A stretch of DNA of 64,000 nucleotides from Azospirillum oryzae (GTDB taxonomy: Bacteria > Pseudomonadota > Alphaproteobacteria > Azospirillales > Azospirillaceae): positions 1 to 64,000 of the forward strand of contig NZ_FXAK01000010.1 in NCBI RefSeq assembly GCF_900177515.1. Reading direction: 5' to 3'. The notes beneath the pieces are model-generated. The model saw nothing but the letters and a program-made list of their open reading frames with translations, had not been told where the DNA came from and made no database searches. How positions within the stretch are numbered: position 1 is the stretch's first letter; every line of letters begins with the position of its first letter. This document shows, piece by piece, positions 33,025 to 42,036 of this stretch. Made by a program: the position numbers and the translations under genes.

Positions 33025-34194
33025 ATGTCCACCGCCACGCTTCCCGGAGAGGGTTCGGTCTCCATCCGGCTGTGGCTCGGCGGCGGAGCCATCCGCCGCG
33101 CCGAGGTCGCCGCCCGCCGCCCGCGTGCGGTGGCCGCCCTGGTCGGACGCAAGGCGGAGGAGGCGGCGCGGCTGGCGCCCCTGCTGTTCAGCCTGTGCGG
33201 CAGCGCCCAGGGGCTGGCAGTCGCCCGTGCCTGCGAGGCGGCGCTGGGAATCGACGCCACTCCCCACGAGACAGCCCGCGCCCTGCTGACCGATGCGGAG
33301 GCGCTGGACAGCCATGGCTGGCAGGCCGTGGTCGAATGGCCGGCACGCCTCGGCGCCCCGCCCCGCCCGGCGGCCTTGCGCGACCTGCGCGCGGCGGTGT
33401 CCTTGATCCTGCCGGCGCTTTACCCCGCCAAGGACGGGTTGCGCCCCGGCGGCGGCGTCCTGCGGCCGGACACGGTGGCCCTGCGCGAGGCGCTGGCACG
33501 GATAACCGGCTGGCTGGAGACGACCGTCTTCGCCGGCACGCCGCCGCGGGATGCCGACGACCTCGCCCGCTGGGCGGCAGGCGGCGGCAGCGACGCGGCA
33601 CGGCTGGCCGCCCGGCTGCTGTCGCCCGAACTGGCCGGCTGGGGCGCCTGCGGCTCACCGCTGCTCGGCGAACGGCAGCCCGACTGGTTCGCGGCGGCGC
33701 TGAGCGGCGACCCGTCCTTCGCCGCCAATCCCCGATCCAAGGATGCCGCCGCCCTGACCGGCCCGCTGGAGCGGCAGGCGAACCACCCCCTGGTCGCCTC
33801 GGTGACGGAGCGCTTCGGCGACGGGCTGGCCCGGTTGTTCGCGGCGCGGCTCGCCGATCTGGCGGAGCTGCCGCGGCGGATGGAGGCGGCCATCGCCGAC
33901 CTTCGCCCCGCCGAGCCGGCCAGTGCCGGACGGCCCGGCCCGGGCGAGGGCTGCGGCGTGGCGGAGACGGCGCGCGGGCGTCTGGCCCATTGGCTGCGGC
34001 TGGACGGCGACGGTCGGCTGGCCGACGCCCGCATGGTGGCGCCGACCGACTGGAACTTCGCCGCCGACGGCCCGCTGGCGCGCGGGCTGGCGGGGGCGGC
34101 GGCGCGCGACCGCGACGATGCGGTGGAGCGGGCGCGGCTGCTGGTCGCGATGCTGGACCCCTGCGTCGCATGCGGCATAGAAGTACACGAATGA
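33025..34194 (+). CDS. hupK: HupK-like hydrogenase maturation protein
   Basis: A 389-residue protein related to the NiFe-hydrogenase large subunit. The final 12 residues, DPCVACGIEVHE, resemble the C-terminal metal ligand motif DPCxxCxxH but with His displaced. The N-terminal ligand pair is reduced to LLFSLCGSAQG. This is typical of HupK, which works as a scaffold in active-site assembly and not as the enzyme. ATG at 33025 has AGGA 8 bases upstream; in-frame ATGs at 32995 and 33007 are alternatives. It opens the hupK-hypBCE run. Confidence 0.85.
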   Translation: MSTATLPGEGSVSIRLWLGGGAIRRAEVAARRPRAVAALVGRKAEEAARLAPLLFSLCGSAQGLAVARACEAALGIDATPHETARALLTDAEALDSHGWQAVVEWPARLGAPPRPAALRDLRAAVSLILPALYPAKDGLRPGGGVLRPDTVALREALARITGWLETTVFAGTPPRDADDLARWAAGGGSDAARLAARLLSPELAGWGACGSPLLGERQPDWFAAALSGDPSFAANPRSKDAAALTGPLERQANHPLVASVTERFGDGLARLFAARLADLAELPRRMEAAIADLRPAEPASAGRPGPGEGCGVAETARGRLAHWLRLDGDGRLADARMVAPTDWNFAADGPLARGLAGAAARDRDDAVERARLLVAMLDPCVACGIEVHE

Positions 34195-34275
34195 CGAGCG
34201 CTTGCCGAAGCCTGCGGGCAGGCCGATGATGGGCGGGGCGGACGGATTGCGGATCGAAGAGCGGGAGAGCGCGTG

Positions 34276-35280
34276 ATGTGCACGGTTTGCGGATGCGGCG
34301 AAGGCGAAACCCGGATAGACGGCAAGGCCGCCGATGCCGAGCATGAGCATATCGGCCCCGACGGCAAGGTCTATCGCCATCGCCATGGCGAGGCGCACCA
34401 CCATGCCCATCATCACCATGACGACACCCACGAGCATGTCGCCCCCGACGGCACGGTGTTCCGCCACAGCCATCACGATCATGAGCCCCACGACCACGGG
34501 CATGACGACCACGGCCACCATCATCACACCCACGACCACCACCGTCCCGACCGTGCCGACGCCATCGACGGCGGCGCCGCGCTGAACCAGCCGCGGCTGG
34601 TCACCATCGAACGCGACATCCTGGCGAAGAACGACGGTCTGGCCGCCGTCAACCGGCGCCGCTTCGCCGAGCGCGGGGTGTTCGTGCTGAACCTGATGTC
34701 CAGCCCCGGATCGGGCAAGACCACCCTGCTGACCCGCAGCCTGACCGACCTGAAGGGCCGCTTCCCCGTCGCGGTGATCGAGGGCGACCAGCAGACCAGC
34801 TTCGACGCCGACCGCATCCGCGCCACCGGCACCCCGGCGGTGCAGGTCAACACCGGCAAGGGCTGCCACCTCGACGCCTCCATGGTGGCGCAGGCCGCCG
34901 ACAAGCTGGCGGCCGACGGCCAGTTCGCCGGGGACGGCGTGCTGTTCGTCGAGAATGTCGGCAATCTGGTCTGTCCCGCCGGCTTCGACCTGGGCGAGAC
35001 CCACCGCGTCGTCGTCCTGTCGGTGACGGAGGGAGAGGACAAGCCCCTGAAATACCCGGACATGTTCGTCCGCGCCGACCTGCTGGTGGTCAACAAGATC
35101 GACCTGCTGCCGCATCTCAGCTTCGACGTCGAGCGCATGATCGGCTACGCCCAGCGCCTGAACCCGTCGCTGGCGGTGATCCAGCTGTCGGCCACCACCG
35201 GCCAGGGGCTGGAGGAGTGGTACGACTGGATCGCCGACGGTCTGGCGGAGTCCCGCGCCTCCCACGCCGCCACCGTCTGA
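34276..35280 (+). CDS. hypB: Hydrogenase nickel incorporation GTPase HypB
   Basis: A 334-residue GTPase that inserts nickel into the hydrogenase large subunit. The N-terminal MCTVCGCGEGE holds the high-affinity nickel Cys motif. Residues about 24-95 contain long His/Asp clusters, likely nickel storage. The P-loop SSPGSGKTTLL is at about 140 and NKIDLL at about 273, with GDQQTS between. ATG at 34276 gives the standard start; a GTG at 34273 is also in frame. The gene is followed 16 bases later by hypC. Confidence 0.97.
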   Translation: MCTVCGCGEGETRIDGKAADAEHEHIGPDGKVYRHRHGEAHHHAHHHHDDTHEHVAPDGTVFRHSHHDHEPHDHGHDDHGHHHHTHDHHRPDRADAIDGGAALNQPRLVTIERDILAKNDGLAAVNRRRFAERGVFVLNLMSSPGSGKTTLLTRSLTDLKGRFPVAVIEGDQQTSFDADRIRATGTPAVQVNTGKGCHLDASMVAQAADKLAADGQFAGDGVLFVENVGNLVCPAGFDLGETHRVVVLSVTEGEDKPLKYPDMFVRADLLVVNKIDLLPHLSFDVERMIGYAQRLNPSLAVIQLSATTGQGLEEWYDWIADGLAESRASHAATV

Positions 35281-35296
35281 CCGGAGGACCCTCGCC

Positions 35297-35521
35297 ATGT
35301 GCCTTGCCGTCCCTGCCCTGGTCACCGCCCTGCTGCCCGACGACCGCGCCACCGTCAGCCTGGGCGGCGTCACCTCCACCTGCTCGCTGGAGCTGGTCGA
35401 TGGGGTCGCCGTCGGCGACTACGTGATCGTCCATGTCGGCTACGCCCTCTCCCGCCTCGACGCCGAGGAGGCCGAGCGAACGCTCGCTCTGCTGGCCGAG
35501 GTCGCGGACGCCGCTGCCTGA
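35297..35521 (+). CDS. hypC: Hydrogenase assembly chaperone HypC
   Basis: A 74-residue chaperone. The start MCLAVPALV carries the essential N-terminal Cys after Met, and VTSTCSLELVDGVAVGDYVI with HVGYALSRLDAEEA is typical. HypC carries the iron with its CN and CO ligands to the hydrogenase precursor, working with HypD, which is not encoded here. GGAGG lies about 10 bases upstream. Confidence 0.95.
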   Translation: MCLAVPALVTALLPDDRATVSLGGVTSTCSLELVDGVAVGDYVIVHVGYALSRLDAEEAERTLALLAEVADAAA

Positions 35522-35564
35522 CGCCCCTCCTCCACACACCGCCGACCACCCGGACCCCACGCCC

Positions 35565-36611
35565 ATGACCGACCGCCGCCTCTTCACCCGCAAGCTCGAC
35601 ATCGCCCGCGGGGCGGTGGACATGACCCACGGGTCGGGCGGCAAGGCGATGGCGCAGCTGGTGCGAGAGCTGTTCGCCGCCGCCTTCGCCAACCCGTATC
35701 TCGACCAGGGCAACGACCAGGCCGCCTTCGACGTGCCGGGCGGGCGCATGGTGATGACGACCGACGGCTTCGTCGTCTCGCCGCTGTTCTTCCCCGGCGG
35801 CGACATCGGGTCGCTGGCCGTCCACGGCACGGTGAACGACGTCGCCATGGCCGGTGCCGTGCCGCTGCACCTGACCGCCGGCTTCATCATCGAGGAGGGC
35901 TTCCCGCTCGCCGACCTGAAGCGGGTGGTCGACAGCATGGCCGCCGCGGCACGCGAGGCCGGGGTCGCCATCGTGTCGGGCGACACCAAGGTGGTGGAGC
36001 GCGGCAAGGGCGACGGCATTTTCATCACCACCACCGGCATCGGCATGGTGCCGCCGGGCGTCGCCCCCTCCGGCGACCGGGCGCGGCCGGGCGACTCGAT
36101 CCTGGTCAGCGGCACCATGGGCGACCATGGCGTCGCCATCATGTCGACCCGCGACAATCTGGGCTTCGAGACGGCGATCCTGTCCGACAGCGCGGCGCTG
36201 AACGGGCTGGTCGCGGCGATGGTGGCGGCGGTGCCCGACGTCCATGTGCTGCGCGATCCCACCCGCGGCGGGCTGGCGACGACGCTGAACGAGATCGCCC
36301 ACCAGTCCGGCGTCGGCATGCGGCTGCGCGAATCGGACATCCCGGTGCGGGCGCAGGTCGCGGCGGCCTGCGAATTGTTGGGATTGGACCCGCTCTATGC
36401 CGCCAACGAAGGTAAGCTGATCGCGATCTGCGCCGAAGAGGAGTGCGACCGTCTGCTCTCCGTCATGCGCGACCACCCGTTGGGACGGGACGCCGCCCGC
36501 ATCGGATGTGTGGTGGAAGACCCCCACCGCTTCGTTCAGATGGAGACCCGTTTCGGTGGCCGCCGGATCGTGGATTGGCTGACCGGGGAACAGCTTCCCC
36601 GGATCTGCTGA
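35565..36611 (+). CDS. hypE: Hydrogenase maturation protein HypE
   Basis: A 348-residue PurM-like enzyme that dehydrates carbamoyl groups (delivered by HypF) to cyanide on its C-terminal Cys. The C-terminus ends LTGEQLPRIC as required. MTHGSGGKAMAQLVREL near the start and MTTDGFVVSPLFFPGGDIGS are family signatures, and DPTRGGLATTLNEIA follows. It lies 43 bases after hypC; the usual hypD between them is missing. Confidence 0.96.
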   Translation: MTDRRLFTRKLDIARGAVDMTHGSGGKAMAQLVRELFAAAFANPYLDQGNDQAAFDVPGGRMVMTTDGFVVSPLFFPGGDIGSLAVHGTVNDVAMAGAVPLHLTAGFIIEEGFPLADLKRVVDSMAAAAREAGVAIVSGDTKVVERGKGDGIFITTTGIGMVPPGVAPSGDRARPGDSILVSGTMGDHGVAIMSTRDNLGFETAILSDSAALNGLVAAMVAAVPDVHVLRDPTRGGLATTLNEIAHQSGVGMRLRESDIPVRAQVAAACELLGLDPLYAANEGKLIAICAEEECDRLLSVMRDHPLGRDAARIGCVVEDPHRFVQMETRFGGRRIVDWLTGEQLPRIC

Positions 36612-36744
36612 CCCGTACCGGCGGGCTAACTCACCCTTTCCAAATGTCTCGTCCCTTTGGCGGGACCCCTTTCGCGCGCTGGCCGTTGCCTCTCTCGGAT
36701 GGTCCTATGCTCTGACCCGAGACGATCAGCGACGAGAGAAAATA

Positions 36745-37467
36745 ATGGCGTTGTCCAACATCGCCCTTCTGGGCGCTCCCCGTCTGGACCCCGGCCGGAT
36801 GGCCGGGACCCGGTCGGCGATGCAGGCGATGGACCGGCTTCCCGGTTGCCCACCCTTGCACAGGCACCGCGTGAAGCGCGCCTTCGACATCGTCGGCGCG
36901 CTGGGGCTGCTTGCGGTTTTCGGGCCGCTGATGCTCGTGCTCGCCTGGATGGTGGCGCGCGACGGCGGCCCGGCGGTGTTCGGCCACCGGCGCATCGGCG
37001 CCGACGGGCGCCCCTTCACCTGCCTGAAATTCCGCTCCATGGTCGTCAACTCGGCCGAGGTGCTGGAACGGCTGCTCGCCACCGACGAGACGGCGCGCGC
37101 CGAATGGCTGTCGGCGCGCAAGCTGCGCAACGACCCGCGCATCACTCCGGTCGGCCGCTTCCTGCGCAAGTCGAGCCTGGACGAGTTGCCGCAGCTCATC
37201 AACGTCCTGCGCGGCGACATGAGCCTGGTCGGCCCCCGCCCGATCATCGACGACGAGGTGTCCTATTACCACGCCTGCTTCCCCTTCTACACCCGCTGCC
37301 GCCCCGGCCTGACCGGGCTGTGGCAGGTCAGCGGCCGCAGCGACGTCGATTACGTGCGCCGCGTCCAGCTCGACACCGCCTATGTCGTCGGCTGGAACTT
37401 CTGGGCCGACATCGGCATCATGCTGCGCACCGTGCGGGTCGTGGTGAAGGGCAGCGGCGCCTACTGA
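36745..37467 (+). CDS. ExoY-like undecaprenyl-phosphate sugar transferase
   Basis: A 240-residue membrane-associated enzyme that attaches the first sugar phosphate to undecaprenyl phosphate for polysaccharide synthesis. One hydrophobic segment is at about residues 50-68 (IVGALGLLAVFGPLMLVLAW). The catalytic region contains GRPFTCLKFRSM, SLDELPQLINVLRGDMSLVG and PRP, with GLTGLWQVSGRSDV near the C-terminus. The length fits the single-span ExoY group. GAGAGA lies upstream of the ATG. It stands alone, not in an exopolysaccharide cluster. Confidence 0.92.
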   Translation: MALSNIALLGAPRLDPGRMAGTRSAMQAMDRLPGCPPLHRHRVKRAFDIVGALGLLAVFGPLMLVLAWMVARDGGPAVFGHRRIGADGRPFTCLKFRSMVVNSAEVLERLLATDETARAEWLSARKLRNDPRITPVGRFLRKSSLDELPQLINVLRGDMSLVGPRPIIDDEVSYYHACFPFYTRCRPGLTGLWQVSGRSDVDYVRRVQLDTAYVVGWNFWADIGIMLRTVRVVVKGSGAY

Positions 37468-37635
37468 CGCCCCTCCGCCCGCTCTCCAAAAGCGTTCGTC
37501 CGTTCGGACAGGTCGCGCGTTCCATCGGGGCGCGCGACATCGCCGTTTGTGCGCCCTATCTCTGGAGTCCGCCCTCCTGCGCGGTTCGGCCGATCCTTCC
37601 CGGGCATGACCCTCTTGCCGAAATCGGGATGGATT

Positions 37636-37664
37636 TTGAGAATGGGCGGACGACGTGCTAGGGT
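37636..37664 (+). promoter_or_regulatory. Candidate promoter of S41 protease gene
   Basis: TTGAGA (37636-37641) and TAGGGT (37659-37664) are separated by 17 bases, in the 280-base gap before the protease. The match to a housekeeping promoter is moderate. Confidence 0.35.
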
Positions 37665-37747
37665 CGCGGCAACCGGCGAAACACTGGTATAAGTGAACGA
37701 TGCGCGTAAGACCGCCGGCCGGATCGGCCAGTCAAGAGGGTCCAAGG

Positions 37748-39175
37748 ATGGCGAAGCTGCTGGCTGCCTTGCTGCTGATGATGGTGGCGATCGGCCCCGC
37801 CTGCGCCGTGGCGCCCACCAGCCGGGCCGACACCGTCGCGGCGCTCGACCGCTACCGGACGGATTTCGCGAAGATCCGCGGCTATGGTTCGCTGTCCACC
37901 GCCGACCGCAATTACGTCCTCTTCTCCGACGCCATGCGCCGTGTCCTGACGGAGCATGTGAAGGCCTACGATCCGCAGGTGCTGATCGACAAGGCGGAGG
38001 ACGGGCTGAAGAAGAAGAAGGCGGAGAGCCCGAAGGCCAGCGACCGCGTGCTGACCGAGGCGGCGCTGGACAGCATGCTGGGCTCGCTCGACCCCTACTC
38101 CAGCTTCCTCGACGCCGAGCGCTACCGCTATCTGCGCGAACAGACGCAGGGCGAGTTCGGCGGTCTCGGCATCGAGGTGACGATGGACGAGGAAAGCGGC
38201 CTGATCAAGGTCGTCTCCCCCATCGACGGCTCGCCCGCCGCCCGCGCCGGCCTGCGCAGCGGCGACCTGATCGCCCGCATCGACGATGTGGCGGTGAAGG
38301 GGCTGAACCTGCACGACGCCGTCGCCCGCATGCGCGGGCCCGTCGGCAGCTCCGTCGCCCTGTCGATCCGCCGCCCGCCCTCGACAGAGGCCAACACGCG
38401 CGTTTCGCTGACCCGCGCCATCGTGAAGATCCAGCCGGTGCGCTATCGGCTGGAGGGCAACGTCGCCTATGTCCGCATCGCCACCTTCAACCAGTCGACC
38501 TCCACGGCGCTGGACGCGGCGATCGAGACCATGCGCCGACAGGCGAAGGGCCGGCTGACCGGCGCCGTCATCGACCTGCGCAACAATCCCGGCGGCCTGC
38601 TGGAGCAGGCGGTGCAGGTGGCCGACCGCTTCCTGGAAACGGTGGACATCGTCTCCGTCCGTGGCCGCGATCCGGAGGAATCCCGCAACTACCGCGGCAC
38701 CCCCGGCGACCTGCTGGCCGGCCTGCCGGTGGTGGTGCTGATCAACAGCGGCTCGGCCTCGGCGTCGGAGATCGTGGCCGGCGCCCTGCAGGACCATCAC
38801 CGGGCGCTGTTGTTCGGCTCCCGCTCCTACGGCAAGGGGTCGGTGCAGACGATTTCCTCGCTCAGCGTCGACACCGGCATCCGCCTGACCACCGCCCGCT
38901 ACTACCGCCCGTCGGGGGCGCTGGTGGACTGCTTCGGCGTCTCCCCGAACCTGGAGGTCAAGCCGACCCACGGCAGTACCGAGGAAACCCACCCCGACCC
39001 TGCCACCTGCGACCCCAACGCCCCGGTCCCGCCGAAGCCGCAGGTTTGGCTGGCGCAGGACATGTGCCCCGACGTGATGGACAAGGCCCCCAAGCCCGAC
39101 GACGACCGCCCGCTGGAATGCGCCGTCTCCGCCATCCGCAACCGCCTGACCGGAACGCTGGCCGGCGGGGAGTGA
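37748..39175 (+). CDS. S41 family carboxy-terminal processing protease
   Basis: A 475-residue periplasmic protease with a signal peptide (MAKLLAALLLMMVAIGPACA). The PDZ domain is at about 135-210 (GGLGIEV to GDLIARIDDVAVKG). The catalytic Ser is in NSGSASASEIVAGAL (about residue 336) and the Lys in SYGKGSVQT (about 360). CtpA-type proteases degrade or trim envelope proteins. ATG at 37748 is chosen for its signal peptide and GAGGG upstream, over an ATG at 37700. The C-terminal 70 residues are Cys/Pro-rich and unusual. Confidence 0.93.
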   Translation: MAKLLAALLLMMVAIGPACAVAPTSRADTVAALDRYRTDFAKIRGYGSLSTADRNYVLFSDAMRRVLTEHVKAYDPQVLIDKAEDGLKKKKAESPKASDRVLTEAALDSMLGSLDPYSSFLDAERYRYLREQTQGEFGGLGIEVTMDEESGLIKVVSPIDGSPAARAGLRSGDLIARIDDVAVKGLNLHDAVARMRGPVGSSVALSIRRPPSTEANTRVSLTRAIVKIQPVRYRLEGNVAYVRIATFNQSTSTALDAAIETMRRQAKGRLTGAVIDLRNNPGGLLEQAVQVADRFLETVDIVSVRGRDPEESRNYRGTPGDLLAGLPVVVLINSGSASASEIVAGALQDHHRALLFGSRSYGKGSVQTISSLSVDTGIRLTTARYYRPSGALVDCFGVSPNLEVKPTHGSTEETHPDPATCDPNAPVPPKPQVWLAQDMCPDVMDKAPKPDDDRPLECAVSAIRNRLTGTLAGGE

Positions 39176-39187
39176 GGTAGGGTCCCC

Positions 39188-39964
39188 CTACCCCACGAAC
39201 CCCGCATCCATCACCCGAGTCTCCACCCTCCAGCCGGTGCCGTGCGCCGCGATGGCGGCGATGGTGCCGGGCAGCACCCGGCGGTCGAACAGGCTCCACT
39301 CCGCCGGCGTCCCGACATCGCCGCGCAGACGCCCGTCGATCTCCAGCAGGGCCGGCGACGCACCGGGCGTCACCTCCACCGCGAACTGGTCGAGCGGCAT
39401 CGACAGCCCGACGCCGGCCGCCTTGATGAAGGCCTCCTTCCGGGTCCAGGCCAGCAGGAAGCCCTCGTCCCTTTGCTCCGGACCCAATCCCTGCAACGCC
39501 GCACGCTCGCTCGCGTGGAAGAAGCGGTCGGCGATGCCGTCGGCGCTTTCGATCGGGCGCAGCCGCTCGATGTCGACGCCGATCCGCCCCTCCGCCGCCA
39601 CGGCGATGGCCAGCGCATCCTCGCTGTCGCTGAGGTTGAAGGCCGGGCCGCCGGCCAGCGCCGGCTTGCCGTGCGTGCCGTAATCGAAGACCAGCCCCGC
39701 CGGATCGCGCCCGGTGCAGCGCCCCAGCAGCAGCCGCAACAGCCCGCGGCGCAGGATGAAGCGCTCGGTCAGCCGTTCCATCATGAAGCGGTCGGCGCGC
39801 TCCACCTCATCGGCGGACAGCAGGGCGCGCATCGCCTCCCTGTGGGCCGACAGGGCGGCCAGATCGGCGAACCAGACGCGGACGACTCCGGGCGGCAGGA
39901 CATAGTCGCCGGCGCCCTCCGTTGCGGTTCCGGCTGCGGGCATTCTGATGGTCCCGTCATGCAT
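39188..39964 (-). CDS. 4'-phosphopantetheinyl transferase, Sfp type
   Basis: A 258-residue enzyme that activates carrier proteins by adding phosphopantetheine. The magnesium-binding motif IGVDIERL is near residue 125, and the second motif WTRKEAFIKAAGVGL near residue 175; FDYGTHGKPALAGGPAFNLS comes before. Sfp-type transferases act on secondary-metabolite carriers. No synthase is next to it. Another candidate client in this window is the carrier-like protein at 24,879, although that lacks a clear Ser site. The gene converges on the protease. Confidence 0.92.
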   Translation of the reverse strand: MHDGTIRMPAAGTATEGAGDYVLPPGVVRVWFADLAALSAHREAMRALLSADEVERADRFMMERLTERFILRRGLLRLLLGRCTGRDPAGLVFDYGTHGKPALAGGPAFNLSDSEDALAIAVAAEGRIGVDIERLRPIESADGIADRFFHASERAALQGLGPEQRDEGFLLAWTRKEAFIKAAGVGLSMPLDQFAVEVTPGASPALLEIDGRLRGDVGTPAEWSLFDRRVLPGTIAAIAAHGTGWRVETRVMDAGFVG

Positions 39965-40067
39965 CGGACAGCGATCCTCCCTCTCAATTTAGCGCCCTGG
40001 CTCCGGCGGGGGTTTCGGGTATCATGCGCGCCTCTCGCATCCGCCCCTGCATCCGGACCAGGATCCC

Positions 40068-41048
40068 ATGGTTGACACCGCCCTGCTCGCCCCGCATCTG
40101 ACCAACGTTCTTCGTGACGCCTTCATCCCGGAGCTGCCCAATCATTACCGCGGCAAGGTGCGCGAAAACTACGACCTTCCGGACGGGCGGCGGATCCTGA
40201 TCACCACCGACCGTCTGTCGGCCTTCGACCGCGCCCTGACCGCCATCCCCTTCAAGGGGCAGGTGCTGACCCAGACCGCCCGCTTCTGGTTCGAGGCGAC
40301 GAAGGACATCTGCGCCAACCATGTCCTGGAATACCCCGATCCCAACGTGGTGGTGGCCAAGCGCCTGACCATCATGCCGGTCGAAGTCGTGGTCCGCGAC
40401 TACATGGCCGGCACCACCGGCACCTCGATCTGGTCGATGTACAAGCAGGGCCGGCGCGAGATGTACGGCCACATCTTCCCCGACGGGCTGCGCCAGAACC
40501 AGAGGCTGGAAACCCCTATCATCACGCCGACCACCAAGGCCTTCGACGCCGGCCATGACGAGGAGCTGACCGCGGCCGAGATCGTCGGGCGCAACCTGCT
40601 GACCCGCGCCCAGTGGGACGAGGTGTCGGACAAGGCGCTGGCGCTGTTCGCCCGCGGCCAGAAGATGGCGGCGGAGCGCGGCCTGATCCTGGTCGACACC
40701 AAGTACGAGTTCGGCTTCGACGAGGACGGCAACATCCTGCTGGCCGACGAGATCCACACCCCGGACAGCTCGCGCTACTGGTTTGCCGCCAGCTATCAGG
40801 AGCGGTTCGAGGCCGGCGAAAAGCCGGAAAGCTTCGACAAGGACTTCGTCCGCAACTGGGTCGTCGCCCGCTGCGATCCCTACACCCAGGACATCCCGGA
40901 AATCCCCGCCGAGGTGGTGCTGGAAGCGGCCCGCGTCTACATCGAAGCCGGCGAGACCATCACCGGCCGCCCGTTCGAGGTGCCGGCCACCGCCGTCCCG
41001 ATCCTCGACCGCATCCGCGCCAACCTGGCGCCCTACTTCACCAAGTAA
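40068..41048 (+). CDS. purC: SAICAR synthase (purine biosynthesis)
   Basis: The 326-residue enzyme condenses CAIR with aspartate using ATP. YRGKVRENYDLPDGRRILI and TDRLSAFDR mark the N-terminal nucleotide-binding region; VVVRDYMAGTTGTSIWSMYK is the longer form found in many alphaproteobacteria and yeast ADE1; LVDTKYEFGFDEDGNILLAD and the HTPDSSRYW motif follow. The length (326) fits this longer type rather than the roughly 240-residue type. It is followed 15 bases later by the dehydrogenase gene. Confidence 0.96.
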   Translation: MVDTALLAPHLTNVLRDAFIPELPNHYRGKVRENYDLPDGRRILITTDRLSAFDRALTAIPFKGQVLTQTARFWFEATKDICANHVLEYPDPNVVVAKRLTIMPVEVVVRDYMAGTTGTSIWSMYKQGRREMYGHIFPDGLRQNQRLETPIITPTTKAFDAGHDEELTAAEIVGRNLLTRAQWDEVSDKALALFARGQKMAAERGLILVDTKYEFGFDEDGNILLADEIHTPDSSRYWFAASYQERFEAGEKPESFDKDFVRNWVVARCDPYTQDIPEIPAEVVLEAARVYIEAGETITGRPFEVPATAVPILDRIRANLAPYFTK

Positions 41049-41063
41049 GCGGGAGAGGGCTCC

Positions 41064-42017
41064 ATGCGCGTCGCCGTCCTCGACGATTACCAGGGGGTCG
41101 CCCGCGACCTCGCCGACTGGTCGCAGCTTCCCGCCGGCAGCGACCTGACGGTCTTCGAGCAGCCACTCGGCGATATGGACGCGGTGGCGGCGGCGCTTGA
41201 GCCCTTCGACGTGCTGGTCATCATGCGGGAACGCACGCCGTTCCCGGCAAGCCTGATCGACCGGCTGCCGAACCTGAAGCTGCTGGTCACCACCGGCGCC
41301 CGCAACAACGCCATTGATCTTGCGGCCTGTGCGGCGCGCGGCATCCCCGTCTGCGGCACCCGCATGGTCGGGGCGCCGACGGCGGAACTGACCTGGGGCC
41401 TGATCCTGGCGCTGGCCAAGCGCATCCCGGCCGAAGAGCGCGCGCTGCGCGAGGGCCGCTGGCAGACCGGACTGACCGGCGACCTCGGGGCCAAGCGGCT
41501 GGGTCTGGTCGGCTTGGGCAAGCTCGGCAGCAAGGTCGCCAAGGTGGGTCAGGCCTTCGGCATGGAGGTGGTGGCCTGGAGCCCCAACCTGACCGACGAG
41601 CGCGCGGCGGAGGCCGGGGTGACCCGTGTCGAAAAGCGCGAACTGTTCGCGACCTCCGACGTGGTCAGCATCCATCTGGTGCTGAGCGAGCGCACCCGCG
41701 GTGTGGTCGGGGCGGAGGAGATCGGCGCGATGAAGCCGACCGCCCTCCTCGTCAACACCTCGCGCGCCGGGCTGGTGGACGAGGCGGCGCTGGTCCATGC
41801 GCTGCGCCACGGCCATATCGGCGGCGCCGGCATCGACGTCTTCCCCATCGAGCCTCTGCCGAAAGACAGCCTTTGGCTTGACCTTCCCAACACCGTGCTG
41901 ACGCCCCATCTCGGCTACGTGACGCGGGAGAATTACGCGGTGTTCTACCGCGACGCCCTGGAGGATATCCTGGCCTGGACGGCCGGCTCACCGGTGCGGC
42001 TGCTCTCTCCCGCCTGA
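41064..42017 (+). CDS. D-2-hydroxyacid dehydrogenase family protein
   Basis: A 317-residue NAD(H)-dependent oxidoreductase. The Rossmann motif GLVGLGKLGSKVAKVGQAFG lies at about 148-167. Catalytic residues appear as Arg in NTSRAGLVDEAAL, Glu in DVFPIEPLP and His in TPHLGYVT. The N-terminal domain starts MRVAVLDDYQGVARDLADW. The substrate cannot be told from sequence; relatives act on phosphoglycerate, glyoxylate or similar acids. It is downstream of purC and probably cotranscribed. Confidence 0.92.
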   Translation: MRVAVLDDYQGVARDLADWSQLPAGSDLTVFEQPLGDMDAVAAALEPFDVLVIMRERTPFPASLIDRLPNLKLLVTTGARNNAIDLAACAARGIPVCGTRMVGAPTAELTWGLILALAKRIPAEERALREGRWQTGLTGDLGAKRLGLVGLGKLGSKVAKVGQAFGMEVVAWSPNLTDERAAEAGVTRVEKRELFATSDVVSIHLVLSERTRGVVGAEEIGAMKPTALLVNTSRAGLVDEAALVHALRHGHIGGAGIDVFPIEPLPKDSLWLDLPNTVLTPHLGYVTRENYAVFYRDALEDILAWTAGSPVRLLSPA

Positions 42018-42036
42018 ACGGGCAACGGGATGGAGG

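Noticed and set aside
34191..34229. A short frame starting ATGA at the end of hupK
   Set aside because: It encodes only 12 residues before a stop and has no motif; not reported as a gene.
36640..36670. GTCCC-TTTGGC-GGGAC hairpin after hypE as terminator
   Set aside because: The stem is only 5 bp and is not followed by a T-run, so support is too weak.
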